Position numbers and translations under genes: made by a program. Shown piece by piece: positions 16,410 to 24,922 of a stretch of 52,592 nucleotides of DNA (its first letter is position 1; each line of letters starts with the position of its first letter). A model generated the notes under the pieces. That model was given only the letters and a program-made list of their open reading frames with translations, made no database searches and had not been told where the DNA came from. Location of the stretch: contig JAITMC010000001.1 in assembly GCA_031277615.1 (NCBI GenBank), forward strand, positions 1 through 52,592, in the 5' to 3' direction. This stretch comes from Chryseobacterium sp. GTDB taxonomy: Bacteria > Bacteroidota > Bacteroidia > Flavobacteriales > Weeksellaceae.

Positions 16410-16832
16410 CTAATATTCATAATTATTAAGAAGTATGATTTTTCTTATTTTATGTCTTAACCCCTGACTAAAACTTTTATTATGTTTAGTTTTAATCAAA
16501 TTTTTAACAATATTCTCATTCAGACAATTCGTCTCATTGATAAAATCAACACATAAATTGAGCCAATATTCCTGCTGATTGACTATTATATCTTTGAGTA
16601 TCAATTCTACGGGAAAAATATCTGACAGTGGCTTATTATAATGATCAGCATATCTTATTAATTGATTATTAACCGTTTTTATATTCTCAAAAGTGATATA
16701 AAAAGGATAACCATAAAAGGTATCAATGGAGATAATCCATTCTTTACCATTATGAACAATTTTCCATTGATCTTCCAGAAAGTAATATTCATACTGAAGT
16801 TCTGGAATATGAATTATTCTTTCTTCCACCAT
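16410..16832 (-). CDS. Uncharacterised AT-rich 140-residue protein
   Basis: I do not recognise this protein. It has no signal peptide or membrane segment. The N-terminal half is rich in Tyr, Trp and Phe and looks like beta strands (LQYEYYFLEDQWKIVHNGKE, WIISIDTFYGYPFYITF). The C-terminal half is Asn/Lys-rich and helical (LNENIVKNLIKTKHNKSF, GLRHKIRKIILLNNYEY). The gene is visibly AT-richer, with more AAA, AAT and ATT codons, than its neighbours, which suggests recent acquisition. It stands alone, converging on the TonB/lipoprotein unit. It could be an immunity-like or orphan accessory protein; that is a guess. Confidence 0.6.
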   Translation of the reverse strand: MVEERIIHIPELQYEYYFLEDQWKIVHNGKEWIISIDTFYGYPFYITFENIKTVNNQLIRYADHYNKPLSDIFPVELILKDIIVNQQEYWLNLCVDFINETNCLNENIVKNLIKTKHNKSFSQGLRHKIRKIILLNNYEY

Positions 16833-17000
16833 GACTATTCAAATATTAAAAATATAAGCTTTATTTTACTCATTAAAAAAACGGTTTGGTACATTATTTC
16901 AATAAAAGTAGAATCTCTACTGACCGCTAAATAATATGAACCAGTATGTTCGGGCACATACTTAATATCTTTAAATGTACGCAAAACCAGTTGTACAAAA

Positions 17001-17031
17001 AAGCCGGCAGGAAAAAATTTCCTGCCGGCTT
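17001..17031 (-). terminator. Terminator after the first amidohydrolase gene
   Basis: AAGCCGGCAGGAAA and TTTCCTGCCGGCTT form a perfect 14-bp stem with a 3-nt loop. It lies 40 bp beyond the minus-strand stop at 17072 and is followed by a T-rich stretch. Confidence 0.9.
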
Positions 17032-17071
17032 CGGATTCACAAAAAACAAGTATATAAAAAATATATATTCT

Positions 17072-18310
17072 TTAATTTCTCCAGAAGAGATTCCCCTTGT
17101 TCATCAGGGCTTCTATCGGTGATATTCTGGAAACGGCTTCTGCGGAGCAGGATGCGTCTGTAAAAACTACAGCGGCTTCATCTCCTGCTTTCGGCCATTG
17201 CTGCTTACCTTTTTCATCCAGCGGAAGGATACTTTGGGTGGCAAACTCTAATGCTCTTGACAATGCCAGTTCCGTTGAATAACCGTACAATTCAGCAATA
17301 AGATTGGCCTTTTGCAGCATATTTCCGGATCCGAATGTACTCCAGTAATCCTGCACATTATCATTTCCGATCAGTACATTCACTCCGTATTTCTTTAATA
17401 ATGAAATAGGCATGATTGTTTTTCCGAAAGGGACTGAAGAAGCAATTCCCACTTTTCCGGCAGCCAGTCTTTCTGCAATCTGCTCGGCTTCTTTTGTTGA
17501 AAGATGAGCCAAAGCAAAGGCATGGCTTACAAATGTTTTTCCCTGAAGCTGCGGATTTTCAATCGCTTTATCGATCAGGTAGTTGATGGTCTTCATTCCC
17601 GATTCTCCGGTTTCATGAAGGTGGATATCAATTCCTTTTTTGTTATCTAAGGCGAGCTGTACTGTAAAATCGAGGACTTTTTCAATGCTTCCGTCGATGC
17701 TTAACGGATCCAGGCCGCCGATAAAACCAACACTTTTCATTTGTGCTGCTTCTTTCATCAGGGGGGCAGAATCCGTATAGTAAATTCCATGTTGTGGAAA
17801 AGCAACCAGCTCAGCTCCAAAGGAATCTTTTTTATGGTCCAGCGCTCTTTCCAGGTGCTCCAGCGATTTCAATCCGGAAGTGGTATCCACATTAAAATGG
17901 GTCCTTGCATAATGGGTTCCGTAATGCTGAAGAAGGCTGATCAGCTGTTCTGCCCTTTCTACCGAAGTTTTCAGCAGCTCCGGAATAATTTCCTGTTCAT
18001 AGGCGATCATGTCCTTCACCGATCTTCTTTTCGGGGAAAGGGCCTGCCATGGTAGTCCGTATAGCGTTTTATCCAGATGAACGTGCATATCCCTGAAAGC
18101 AGGAAGCATCAGGTAACCTTTTGCATCAATGGCATTGGAAGCCGGAGCATGGGCTTTTACCGACTGGATCTTTCCGTCTTCAATATCAATACTGAAAAGG
18201 GCGGTTTTTGTTCCAACGACTTCTTCATGATCATATTCAAAACCTGTTTCCAGGCGTACATTTTTCAGGGAATATTTTCCTTTTGCAGCTAATTGATAGG
18301 GAAATTGCAT
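17072..18310 (-). CDS. Amidohydrolase-superfamily deaminase-like protein (cytosolic paralogue)
   Basis: The 412-residue protein has the metal-dependent TIM-barrel hydrolase motifs in the cytosine-deaminase arrangement. These are HVHLDK (His76, His78, Asp80), HLHE near residue 230, a SHAFAL histidine near 260, and a GNDNVQDYW aspartate near 317. The N-terminal and C-terminal beta segments (AKGYLMLPAFRD; GDEAAVVFTDAS) form the usual small sandwich. It has no signal peptide. The substrate, probably a cyclic amide or aminopyrimidine/imidazole-type compound, is unknown. The product at 20722-22056 is a close paralogue along its whole length but is exported. The AraC-type regulator gene just upstream on the same strand is the likely controller. 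Confidence 0.85.
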   Translation of the reverse strand: MQFPYQLAAKGKYSLKNVRLETGFEYDHEEVVGTKTALFSIDIEDGKIQSVKAHAPASNAIDAKGYLMLPAFRDMHVHLDKTLYGLPWQALSPKRRSVKDMIAYEQEIIPELLKTSVERAEQLISLLQHYGTHYARTHFNVDTTSGLKSLEHLERALDHKKDSFGAELVAFPQHGIYYTDSAPLMKEAAQMKSVGFIGGLDPLSIDGSIEKVLDFTVQLALDNKKGIDIHLHETGESGMKTINYLIDKAIENPQLQGKTFVSHAFALAHLSTKEAEQIAERLAAGKVGIASSVPFGKTIMPISLLKKYGVNVLIGNDNVQDYWSTFGSGNMLQKANLIAELYGYSTELALSRALEFATQSILPLDEKGKQQWPKAGDEAAVVFTDASCSAEAVSRISPIEALMNKGNLFWRN

Positions 18311-18331
18311 GATTTAAAAATTTTAACCCTA

Positions 18332-18339
18332 CAAAATTA
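18332..18339 (-). promoter_or_regulatory. -7 box of the first amidohydrolase gene
   Basis: TAATTTTG on the minus strand fits TAnnTTTG and lies 22 bp upstream of the ATG, inside the short gap after the AraC-type gene. The gene can thus be transcribed separately from the regulator. Confidence 0.5.
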
Positions 18340-18391
18340 CATCGGCTCATGCTCAAAACCGGTGTATCAATTATGTTTTGTGTTGTACAGA

Positions 18392-19237
18392 TTATTCTTT
18401 GAACTGGGACGGAGTCATCCCGGTTTGTGCCTTGAAGAATTTGGAAAAACTGGCATGGTCATAAAAGCCCAGATCATATACTATATCTTTCACAGACATT
18501 TCGGAAACTTTTAAAAGGCGCTTGGCTTCCAGAAGAATACGATCCTGAATAAGTGATGAAGCCGAAGCATTAAGATTTTTCTTGCAGACAATATTCAGGT
18601 AATTGGCAGAAATATTAAGCTTATCTGCATAGAAGGAAACGGATCTTTCGGTTTTAAAATGTTCATCAATAAGATGCAGGAATTTCGAGATGATGGGATT
18701 GGAGTTATAGACTTCAAAATCTTTAAAAGCACCTTCCACAGATTTGCTCACGAGTAATCCAATCAGCTCACTCCGTTTCTGGATCAGTTCCCAAAAGACT
18801 TTTTCTCCTTTCAGCTCATTCTGAATGGCCTGAAATTCATACCGGAATGTTTCAAAAACTTCCAATGTAAGCTGGATAACCGGGTGATTCTGATAATAGG
18901 AAGCAGAAAACCTGAGCGACGGCAGAAAACTTTCAAACCAATCCCTGCTGATCATCAGCTGATAGCCGATGGTTTCCTTTTCGATTACCCACTGATGGAC
19001 CTGATCCGGAAAAACAAGGTGAATCTGATGATCCTCTACCTTATATTCTGTAAAATCAATGGTATGGCTTCCTTTTCCGTGTTCGAAAAGATTGATGATA
19101 AAAAAATCATGTTTGTGTGGATCGTCGATGGAACGTTCACCATTCAGCTCATTGAACAGCAGATCACAGCCTTTATGCTGATTTTCACTGAACTCCTGAA
19201 TTCCTAAAATTGGAAAATGATCGGTATCGTAACCCAC
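18392..19237 (-). CDS. AraC-family transcriptional regulator
   Basis: The 281-residue protein has an N-terminal cupin-like effector domain (PHKHDFFIINLFEHGKGSHT, VFPDQVHQW). At about 185-281 is a double helix-turn-helix domain ending MSVKDIVYDLGFYDHASFSK, FFKAQTGMTPSQFKE, which fits the AraC signature well. The start is read as GTG at 19237, preceded by AGGAG 14-18 bases upstream; no ATG with a better context exists. It lies directly upstream of the first amidohydrolase on the same strand and near the second, so control of these two catabolic genes is the natural inference. The cupin suggests a small-molecule inducer. Confidence 0.9.
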   Translation of the reverse strand: MGYDTDHFPILGIQEFSENQHKGCDLLFNELNGERSIDDPHKHDFFIINLFEHGKGSHTIDFTEYKVEDHQIHLVFPDQVHQWVIEKETIGYQLMISRDWFESFLPSLRFSASYYQNHPVIQLTLEVFETFRYEFQAIQNELKGEKVFWELIQKRSELIGLLVSKSVEGAFKDFEVYNSNPIISKFLHLIDEHFKTERSVSFYADKLNISANYLNIVCKKNLNASASSLIQDRILLEAKRLLKVSEMSVKDIVYDLGFYDHASFSKFFKAQTGMTPSQFKE

Positions 19238-19304
19238 GCTGTCTGATTTTCTCCTAAAATTAGTAAAAATTATAAGAGTCCTTTCAATTTGTTTTAAAAT
19301 ATTA

Positions 19305-19680
19305 AGAGCTTGTTTAAGTTTCTAAACTTAATTTTTTGCAGGACATTCAAATCTTTATCTCAATCATATTCTTCAGGAACAAAGATGATGTACTGATGAT
19401 GTTTTTTTACAACGCAGACTTTTATGAATGATATTGTTGATTTCAGGGAGCAAAGGATAGAATCAACTTTGTTGATTCGTCTAAGCGTATGGATAAGTAT
19501 ACTGTATCATCAGCGTCATCTGTGAAATCTGCGCGAGAAAATACACACCAGCATCTGTGAAATTTGTGGAATCTGTGGGAAATTTTTTAATCCCAAATTT
19601 AAGGTTCGACAAATCTAAAGAAATCAAAGGATTGATAATCATCTATACATTTTTTTTCAAATAAAACTTAAACAGACTCT
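19305..19680 (+). repeat. MITE-like element with 17-bp terminal inverted repeats (copy A)
   Basis: The left end AGAGCTTGTTTAAGTTT (19305-19321) and right end AAACTTAAACAGACTCT (19664-19680) are inverted repeats matching at 15 of 17 positions. Just inside the left end is a hairpin TTAAGTTT-CT-AAACTTAA. In the middle is GAATCAACTTTGTTGATTC (19460-19478), itself a hairpin. No transposase is encoded; the longest internal frames are about 30 codons. No clear target-site duplication is seen. Related fragments lie at 6368-6440, 19790-19875 and 22240-22470. It could be a non-autonomous transposable element or another mobile palindromic repeat. Confidence 0.55.
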
Positions 19681-19789
19681 AGTACGGGAAAATATTTTTC
19701 AGAACACCCACCAATTATTTTTTAATAAACAAAAAGTACCATCCTCAATACTGTTGATTGCTTTGCATTAATTTTCCTGATTTCTCAAA

Positions 19790-19875
19790 TGCAGAATTTT
19801 ATGAATGATCCTGCTCATTTCAGGGAGCAAGCAGGACATCAACCCCGTTGATTATGTAGAGGAAGAATATCCGTA
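19790..19875 (+). repeat. Dispersed intergenic repeat, fragment C
   Basis: GCAGAATTTTATGAATGATC, then TGCTCATTTCAGGGAGCAAG and ATCAACCCCGTTGAT align with the core of copy A (GCAGACTTTTATGAATGATA..., TTTCAGGGAGCAAAGG, ATCAACTTTGTTGAT). It lacks both terminal repeats, so it is a relic or an internal recombination product. Confidence 0.55.
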
Positions 19876-20026
19876 AGTTCCTTTATCGACAGCCTTATTA
19901 ATTTAACAAAAAAGCCACAAAAACAAATGGTCTGTTACACTCCGAAAAGACCTGATTACTTTTCAAAGGCGTGAAAGCATCTGTAGCTTGTGGCCAACAC
20001 TAAACTATATATATCCAAATTTTAAT

Positions 20027-20695
20027 TTAAGATTTTAAAATCTTCGCTATTTCTTTAAACCCCATGGATTCAGCGTGCTGTAACGGAGTTTTCCCGGAGT
20101 GATCAGGAATGCTGATATCGGCTCCGTTGTCTTTTAAAAGCTGTACGATCTCCTGGTATTTTTGAGTTCCGTTTCCGAGAATCACCGCTTCCATCAGAGC
20201 GGTCCAGCCAAGACGGTTGACATGATTAACGGGAAAATCTTTTGTTTTTACCAGAACTTTTACCGTTTCCACATGGCCCCGCTCACACGCAGGAATCAGT
20301 GCCGTCCCGTTGTAACGGTTAAAAAGGTCAAAACGCGCTCCGTTTGCCAAAAATAATTTTACCAATCCGGTCTGACCGCTTGCTCCGGCATATAAAAAAG
20401 GACTGTCTTTCTGATCATCCTGAAGGTTAACATCTGCCTTATAAGAAACCAGCATTTCTGCCATTTCCGTATGCTTTTCTACCGTTGCAATCAGCAGCAG
20501 GGATCGCCCCCTTCTGTCTCTGGTATTCACATCCGCTCCTCTATCCAGAGCCGATTTTACCGCTGCAATATCATTTTTTCTGACCAGATCTGTAATCTCT
20601 TTCTGTTCCATCCTGTTTTCTTTTGGCGTGTTACCCGGTTTTGTTTCGCAGGCAGTCATGCTTCCGAATGCCAGCAGAAATAGTAAAACTTTCAT
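20027..20695 (-). CDS. Ankyrin-repeat lipoprotein
   Basis: The 222-residue precursor has a lipobox (GSMTAC, Cys16). About five ankyrin repeats of roughly 33 residues follow: VKSALDRGADVNTRDRRGRS, AEMLVSYKADVNLQDDQKDS, VKLFLANGARFDLFNRYNGT, VKVLVKTKDFPVNHVNRLGW and VQLLKDNGADISIPDHSGKT. Ankyrin stacks bind other proteins, here in the periplasm or at the envelope. The gene follows the exported amidohydrolase with a 26-bp gap and is probably in the same transcript, so the lipoprotein may anchor or regulate that enzyme. Bacterial catalase-linked ankyrin proteins show a similar enzyme-partner arrangement. Confidence 0.88.
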   Translation of the reverse strand: MKVLLFLLAFGSMTACETKPGNTPKENRMEQKEITDLVRKNDIAAVKSALDRGADVNTRDRRGRSLLLIATVEKHTEMAEMLVSYKADVNLQDDQKDSPFLYAGASGQTGLVKLFLANGARFDLFNRYNGTALIPACERGHVETVKVLVKTKDFPVNHVNRLGWTALMEAVILGNGTQKYQEIVQLLKDNGADISIPDHSGKTPLQHAESMGFKEIAKILKS

Positions 20696-20721
20696 TGCTT
20701 CTCATTTTTAAGGTTAAAAAT

Positions 20722-22056
20722 TTAAAAGACAACATTTCCCTGATGCACCAGAGATTCTACATGAGAAATCCTGGATACCGCTTCTGCCGAACAGCTGGCG
20801 TCGATCAGTACAAAGTCTGCCTGATCTCCCTGTTTCGGCCACTGCTGCGTTCCTTTATCATCCAGTGGGAGGATATTTCCTGTTGCCAGCTTTAAGCTTC
20901 TGGATAATGCCAGCTCTGTAGAATATCCGTACAGCTGGGCCATCAGATTAGCCTTCTGAAGCACACTTCCTGTTCCGAAAGTATTCCAGTGGTCTACAAT
21001 GCTGTCATTCCCGGTCAATACGGTTACTTTATGCTTATATAAAACAGGAATCGGCATGATGAGTCTGCCAATCGGGATCGTGGAAACAATTCCGATCTGT
21101 GCGTCGGCTAACTTTTCGGCAATTTCCTCCTGCTTTGCCGCTTCCAGTTTGGCTAATATAAAGCAGTGGCTTAAATATGTTTTCCCCTTTAAGGAAGGGT
21201 TTTCATTTACTTTATCAATAAGATATTCCACGGTTTTCAGTCCTGAATCGGTGGTTTCGTGCAGGTGGATATCTATTCCTTTTTGGTGGTCTAAAGCCAG
21301 CTGAACGGTAAAATCCATGACTTTTTCAATATTTCCGTCGATATTAAAGGGGTCTACTCCACCAATGAAATCAATATCCATTTTGGCCGCTTCTTTCAGG
21401 TAAGGTACAGAATCTGTATAAAATACACCATGCTGAGGAAATGCCACCAACTCGGCACCAAACCCTTTCTTTTTATTTTCCAGAGCTTTTTGCAGATTTT
21501 TTAATGACTGCAGTTTTGAAGTCGGTTCAATATTCACATGGCTTCTTGCAAACGATGTTCCTTTGGACTGTAAAAGCTCAATCAGCTTTTCTGCCTTGAA
21601 TGTGGAATTCTTAAGCATTTCAGGAAGCATTTTCTGCTCAAGCTCAATCATTCCTTTTATGCCTCCCGTCCTTCTTCTTACCGCCTGCCACTGATCTCCG
21701 TAAAATGTTTTATCCAGATGAATGTGCATATCTTTAAATGCAGGAAGCATCAGCAGCCCTTTGGCATCAACCGCTTTGGCATTGGGCTGGTTGGGAGCAA
21801 TTCCGGTGATCCTACCGTTCTCAGTTTCGATGTAAAACAGTTCGGTTTTCGTTCCCACGACATCTCCTTCTTCATAAATAAACCCGGTTTCCAGACGGAC
21901 GTTTTTAAGGCTTAATTTTCCTTTTGCCGGACTATTTTTTTCATTAAAAAACGGGGATGCTGCCATGATATTCGGGAGTAAAGTGAGCCCTGCCATAGCC
22001 ATGGCAGAATTTCTGATAAAATCTTTTCGGGATAGAGTATTGTCTGAGGTCTTCAT
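20722..22056 (-). CDS. Exported amidohydrolase (Tat-type signal), paralogue of the 17072-18310 product
   Basis: I place the start at ATG 22056 (MKTSDNTLSRKDFIRNSAMA), preceded by GGAA and a good -7 box; a longer frame uses only TTG and overlaps the promoter. The signal peptide resembles a Tat signal (SRKDFIRNS, then MAMAGLTLLPNIMAAS) with RK in place of RR. Motifs match the cytosolic paralogue: HIHLDK near 108, HLHE near 258, a SHCFIL histidine, GNDSIVDHW. The C-terminal region AEAVSRISHVESLVHQGNVV is also shared. Tat export fits an enzyme that folds and loads metal in the cytoplasm. The ankyrin lipoprotein gene follows at once. The substrate is unknown. Confidence 0.85.
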   Translation of the reverse strand: MKTSDNTLSRKDFIRNSAMAMAGLTLLPNIMAASPFFNEKNSPAKGKLSLKNVRLETGFIYEEGDVVGTKTELFYIETENGRITGIAPNQPNAKAVDAKGLLMLPAFKDMHIHLDKTFYGDQWQAVRRRTGGIKGMIELEQKMLPEMLKNSTFKAEKLIELLQSKGTSFARSHVNIEPTSKLQSLKNLQKALENKKKGFGAELVAFPQHGVFYTDSVPYLKEAAKMDIDFIGGVDPFNIDGNIEKVMDFTVQLALDHQKGIDIHLHETTDSGLKTVEYLIDKVNENPSLKGKTYLSHCFILAKLEAAKQEEIAEKLADAQIGIVSTIPIGRLIMPIPVLYKHKVTVLTGNDSIVDHWNTFGTGSVLQKANLMAQLYGYSTELALSRSLKLATGNILPLDDKGTQQWPKQGDQADFVLIDASCSAEAVSRISHVESLVHQGNVVF

Positions 22057-22073
22057 TTCCAATCTGTTTATGA

Positions 22074-22081
22074 CAAAATTA
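22074..22081 (-). promoter_or_regulatory. -7 box of the exported amidohydrolase/ankyrin unit
   Basis: TAATTTTG on the minus strand fits TAnnTTTG and lies 18 bp upstream of ATG 22056. The same sequence serves the paralogous gene (18332-18339), as expected if the two are expressed in a similar way. Confidence 0.5.
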
Positions 22082-22239
22082 AAAAGAACTGTCCTCAACG
22101 AAGTGTATGGTTTATTACAAAATCTGTATGATTTATGCTTATATTTTCAACCTATTGTAAACGGTACAGATTCAGCAGATGTTGAAGCTATAAAAAATGA
22201 ATAATAAGAAGTTCTGCAATTGCAAACCGAACAGAACTG

Positions 22240-22470
22240 AGAGCTTGTTTAAATTTCTAAATTTGATTTTTGTATAACATTCAAATATTTATTTAAATCA
22301 CAATTTTTAAGGATCTTTTAATAAAAAAATAATGTGCTGGTGACGTATTTTTTCCACGCAAAGAATGTAGCTCCATTATACATATTTTCACGGGGAAAAG
22401 ATAGAATCAACTCCAGATGTCTTTACATATCCATCATTTTAAATCTGTGAAATTTGTGAGATCTGTTGGA
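22240..22470 (+). repeat. MITE-like repeat, 3'-truncated copy B
   Basis: AGAGCTTGTTTAAATTT at 22240-22256 matches the left terminal repeat of copy A at 16 of 17 positions. It is followed by the same sub-terminal hairpin, here AAATTT-CT-AAATTT instead of AAGTTT-CT-AAACTT. Later segments ACATTCAAAT, ATAGAATCAACT and CTGTGAAATTTGTG also match copy A. The right terminal repeat is missing where the hemL terminator begins. Confidence 0.6.
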
Positions 22471-22473
22471 AAC

Positions 22474-22502
22474 AAAAAACCGGATTTTTTAAAAAACCCG
22501 GT
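22474..22502 (-). terminator. hemL terminator
   Basis: ACCGG/CCGGT with an interrupted A/T-rich extension (22479-22502) forms a long hairpin. On the minus strand it is followed by a T run and lies just beyond the stop at 22511. Confidence 0.75.
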
Positions 22503-22510
22503 CTTATTTT

Positions 22511-23800
22511 TTATTGATTGGAATATTCAAACTTTCTTACTGCTTCCAGAGTCATGTCGATTTCCTTATCTCTGATGGCATCACTGATGAAATAGGTTTC
22601 ATAGCCACTTGGCGGAAGATAAACTCCATTCTCAAGCATCTGGTGGAAAAAATTATTAAACAGTGAATGATTGGCTTCCTGTGCTTCATCAAAATTGGAA
22701 ACGCTGTTGGTATGGAAAAATACCGACATCATAGATCCTTTTCTGTTGATCTTGTGGGCAATGCCCTTTTCGTTCAGGATCTTCCCGAACTCAATGCTTA
22801 ATGTTTCCGTGGTTTTATCCAGTCTGCTGAAGAATTCAGGATCATTTTTAATCAACTGAAGGGTTTTCAGTCCGGCTCTCATCGCCAAAGGATTTCCACT
22901 TAATGTTCCTGCCTGGTAAACACCGCCTTTCGGAGCAAGGTGATCCATGATTTCGTTTCTTCCTGCAAAAGCACCCACCGGAAGTCCGCCTCCGATTACT
23001 TTTCCATAAGTGACAAGGTCTGCCTTCACATTGAAAAGCTCCTGAGCTCCTCCGAAAGCCAGCCTGAATCCGGTCATTACTTCATCAAAAATCAGTAGAG
23101 CTCCGTTTTCATCACAGATCTGTCTCAGGTTCTGAAGGAAATTGTTTTCAGGCAGTACACATCCCATATTTCCGGCTACCGGTTCTATAATGACAGCGGC
23201 AATTTCTCCCGCATTATGGCGGAACAGATCCTGCACCTGCTCAAAATCATTATACCGGGCCAAAAGGGTGTCTTTTGCCGTTCCTTCCGTTACTCCCGGA
23301 GAATTCGGGTTTCCAAAAGTAGCGGCACCGCTTCCCGCCTTAATCAGAAATGAATCTGAATGACCGTGGTAACAGCCTTCAAACTTAATGATCTTATCTC
23401 TTTTGGTGAATCCTCTTGCCAGTCTTACGGCACTCATACAGGCTTCTGTGCCGGATGAAACCATTCTGATCTGGTCGATATTCGGAACATTGCTTACGAT
23501 AAATTTGGCGATTTCGGTTTCCAGTTCTGTAGGCGCGCCAAAGGAAAATCCTTTTTCAGCCTGTAATTTCAGTTCTTCCAGTACTTCAGGATGCGTATGG
23601 CCTAAAATAGCCGGTCCCCATGAATTGATGTAATCAATATACGTATTGTCATCTGCATCGGTAAGGTAAGCTCCTTTCGCTGACTTCATAAAAACAGGCA
23701 CTCCTCCCACGGATTTGAATGCACGTACCGGAGAGTTTACTCCGCCCGGAATGTATTGATAGGCTTCATCAAATAAAGCCGAACTTCTTTGATATCTCAT
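22511..23800 (-). CDS. hemL: Glutamate-1-semialdehyde 2,1-aminomutase
   Basis: The 429-residue enzyme is full-length. It converts glutamate-1-semialdehyde to 5-aminolevulinate in the C5 route to haem. The PLP-binding Lys267 is in [20 protein letters not shown], the cofactor-stacking segment is [12 protein letters not shown], and the [10 protein letters not shown] aspartate is present. The N-terminus [16 protein letters not shown] is typical of HemL and not of other class III aminotransferases. It follows the LysM glucosaminidase gene by 49 bp and may share its transcript, although the functions are unrelated. Confidence 0.97.
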   Translation of the reverse strand: MRYQRSSALFDEAYQYIPGGVNSPVRAFKSVGGVPVFMKSAKGAYLTDADDNTYIDYINSWGPAILGHTHPEVLEELKLQAEKGFSFGAPTELETEIAKFIVSNVPNIDQIRMVSSGTEACMSAVRLARGFTKRDKIIKFEGCYHGHSDSFLIKAGSGAATFGNPNSPGVTEGTAKDTLLARYNDFEQVQDLFRHNAGEIAAVIIEPVAGNMGCVLPENNFLQNLRQICDENGALLIFDEVMTGFRLAFGGAQELFNVKADLVTYGKVIGGGLPVGAFAGRNEIMDHLAPKGGVYQAGTLSGNPLAMRAGLKTLQLIKNDPEFFSRLDKTTETLSIEFGKILNEKGIAHKINRKGSMMSVFFHTNSVSNFDEAQEANHSLFNNFFHQMLENGVYLPPSGYETYFISDAIRDKEIDMTLEAVRKFEYSNQ

Positions 23801-23849
23801 ATAATGGTTGCTGGTTGGCAGTTGCTGATCCTGAAACTGCCAACGAAGA

Positions 23850-24908
23850 TTAATTTCTTGGTTTTTTGTCTATTAAATAGATCAGTTGTCCCGCAGAAGG
23901 CTGCTGCCCTTCGTTCATACGGTTTTTAGCGTAAAGCTTATTCAGCTTGATTCCGAATTTCTGGGCGATATCATGCATATCTTCACCGGATTCGGCTTTG
24001 TAGGTTGCTGTATTTCCTGCTGAATTTTTGGATTCAAGGAACACAATATCATTTTTCTTTAAAACATCACTGTCCAGATCATTCCATTTCATCAGTCTGC
24101 TTTCGCTTACTTTGAATTTGTTGGCAATGAACCTTACATTGGTGTCTTCAGGAATTACGATGTATTTAAGACCCTCATTCGGATGACTCTTGATAAGGAT
24201 TGAATTCAGGATTTCAGCTTTTGTTTTGATCCTTTCCACTCTCTTCTGCTGCTGTGCATAGGAAGTCTGCTTATAAGGAACTTCTACCGTAACGGGTTCT
24301 TTGATTTTTTTTACCGTTTTTGACGGTTCCAGCTGAGCCATGAAAGTCCTGTCGTCTTTCAGATCAGGATACATTTTAAGAACCGCATACAACACCTCCT
24401 TAGCATTGGTATTGTCATATTCGTAAAGCTTATATTTTTCAATTTTGCCGATCAGGATTGAAGCATACCGTGGATTGGTAGCGTAGCCGGCTTTTTTTAA
24501 TCCGTGAGCCCATGCTCTGTAATCCTTCATGTCCAGATTGAAAAGATTTGCATAATATTTTCTTGTGGACAGGAAAATGGAATGGTCTTCATAAGACTGT
24601 CTTGGATCGTCATATACACGGAAACATTCATTGGGAGCGTCGTCTGTGTGTTTCATGGTTTTACCCGTCCAGTCCTCTTTACATTTAATTCCGAAGTGAT
24701 TTTTACCTTCCTGAGCCAGCCTGCTCTGTCCGCCTCCGGTCTCCAGGAGTCCCTGAGCTAAGGTAATAGAAGCCGGAATTTTATATTTTTCCATTTCCTC
24801 TACCGCGTATTTCGCAAATCTCTGAATATACTGGTCTTCAGTGGCCCAGTTCTGAGCCGAGAATTTTGATAAAACTAAAAGGCTTATTAATGAGAAAAGT
24901 CTTTTCAT
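23850..24908 (-). CDS. Exported glucosaminidase with two LysM domains
   Basis: The start is taken at ATG 24908 ([19 protein letters not shown]); a frame three codons longer needs TTG. After the signal peptide comes a glucosaminidase domain of the FlgJ/LytG kind (about 22-160: [22 protein letters not shown], with a likely catalytic Glu, then [11 protein letters not shown]). A basic linker and two LysM modules follow (about 240-290 [20 protein letters not shown], and 300-350 [20 protein letters not shown]). It should bind peptidoglycan through LysM and cut between GlcNAc and MurNAc. It lies 14 bp after the PLP-deaminase gene, probably in one transcript. Confidence 0.9.
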   Translation of the reverse strand: MKRLFSLISLLVLSKFSAQNWATEDQYIQRFAKYAVEEMEKYKIPASITLAQGLLETGGGQSRLAQEGKNHFGIKCKEDWTGKTMKHTDDAPNECFRVYDDPRQSYEDHSIFLSTRKYYANLFNLDMKDYRAWAHGLKKAGYATNPRYASILIGKIEKYKLYEYDNTNAKEVLYAVLKMYPDLKDDRTFMAQLEPSKTVKKIKEPVTVEVPYKQTSYAQQQKRVERIKTKAEILNSILIKSHPNEGLKYIVIPEDTNVRFIANKFKVSESRLMKWNDLDSDVLKKNDIVFLESKNSAGNTATYKAESGEDMHDIAQKFGIKLNKLYAKNRMNEGQQPSAGQLIYLIDKKPRN

Positions 24909-24922
24909 GTTTTTCAATTTAC

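Larger units (their letters stand above)
19238..20026. other. 789-bp gene-free region made largely of repeats
   Basis: No frame looks coding. The region carries the 376-bp element with terminal inverted repeats (19305-19680) and a second fragment of the same family (about 19790-19875). The remaining sequence shows nothing recognisable. Confidence 0.6.
22057..22510. other. Intergenic region with promoter, repeat relic and terminator
   Basis: From left to right it holds the amidohydrolase promoter, an AGTTCTG...CAGAACT inverted repeat (22210-22238), a truncated copy of the MITE-like repeat and the hemL terminator. No coding frame is seen. Confidence 0.55.

Noticed and set aside
19305-19680. 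Small non-coding RNA gene
   Set aside because: The hairpins and inverted ends are better explained by a mobile repeat; no promoter box or terminator is positioned for an RNA gene.
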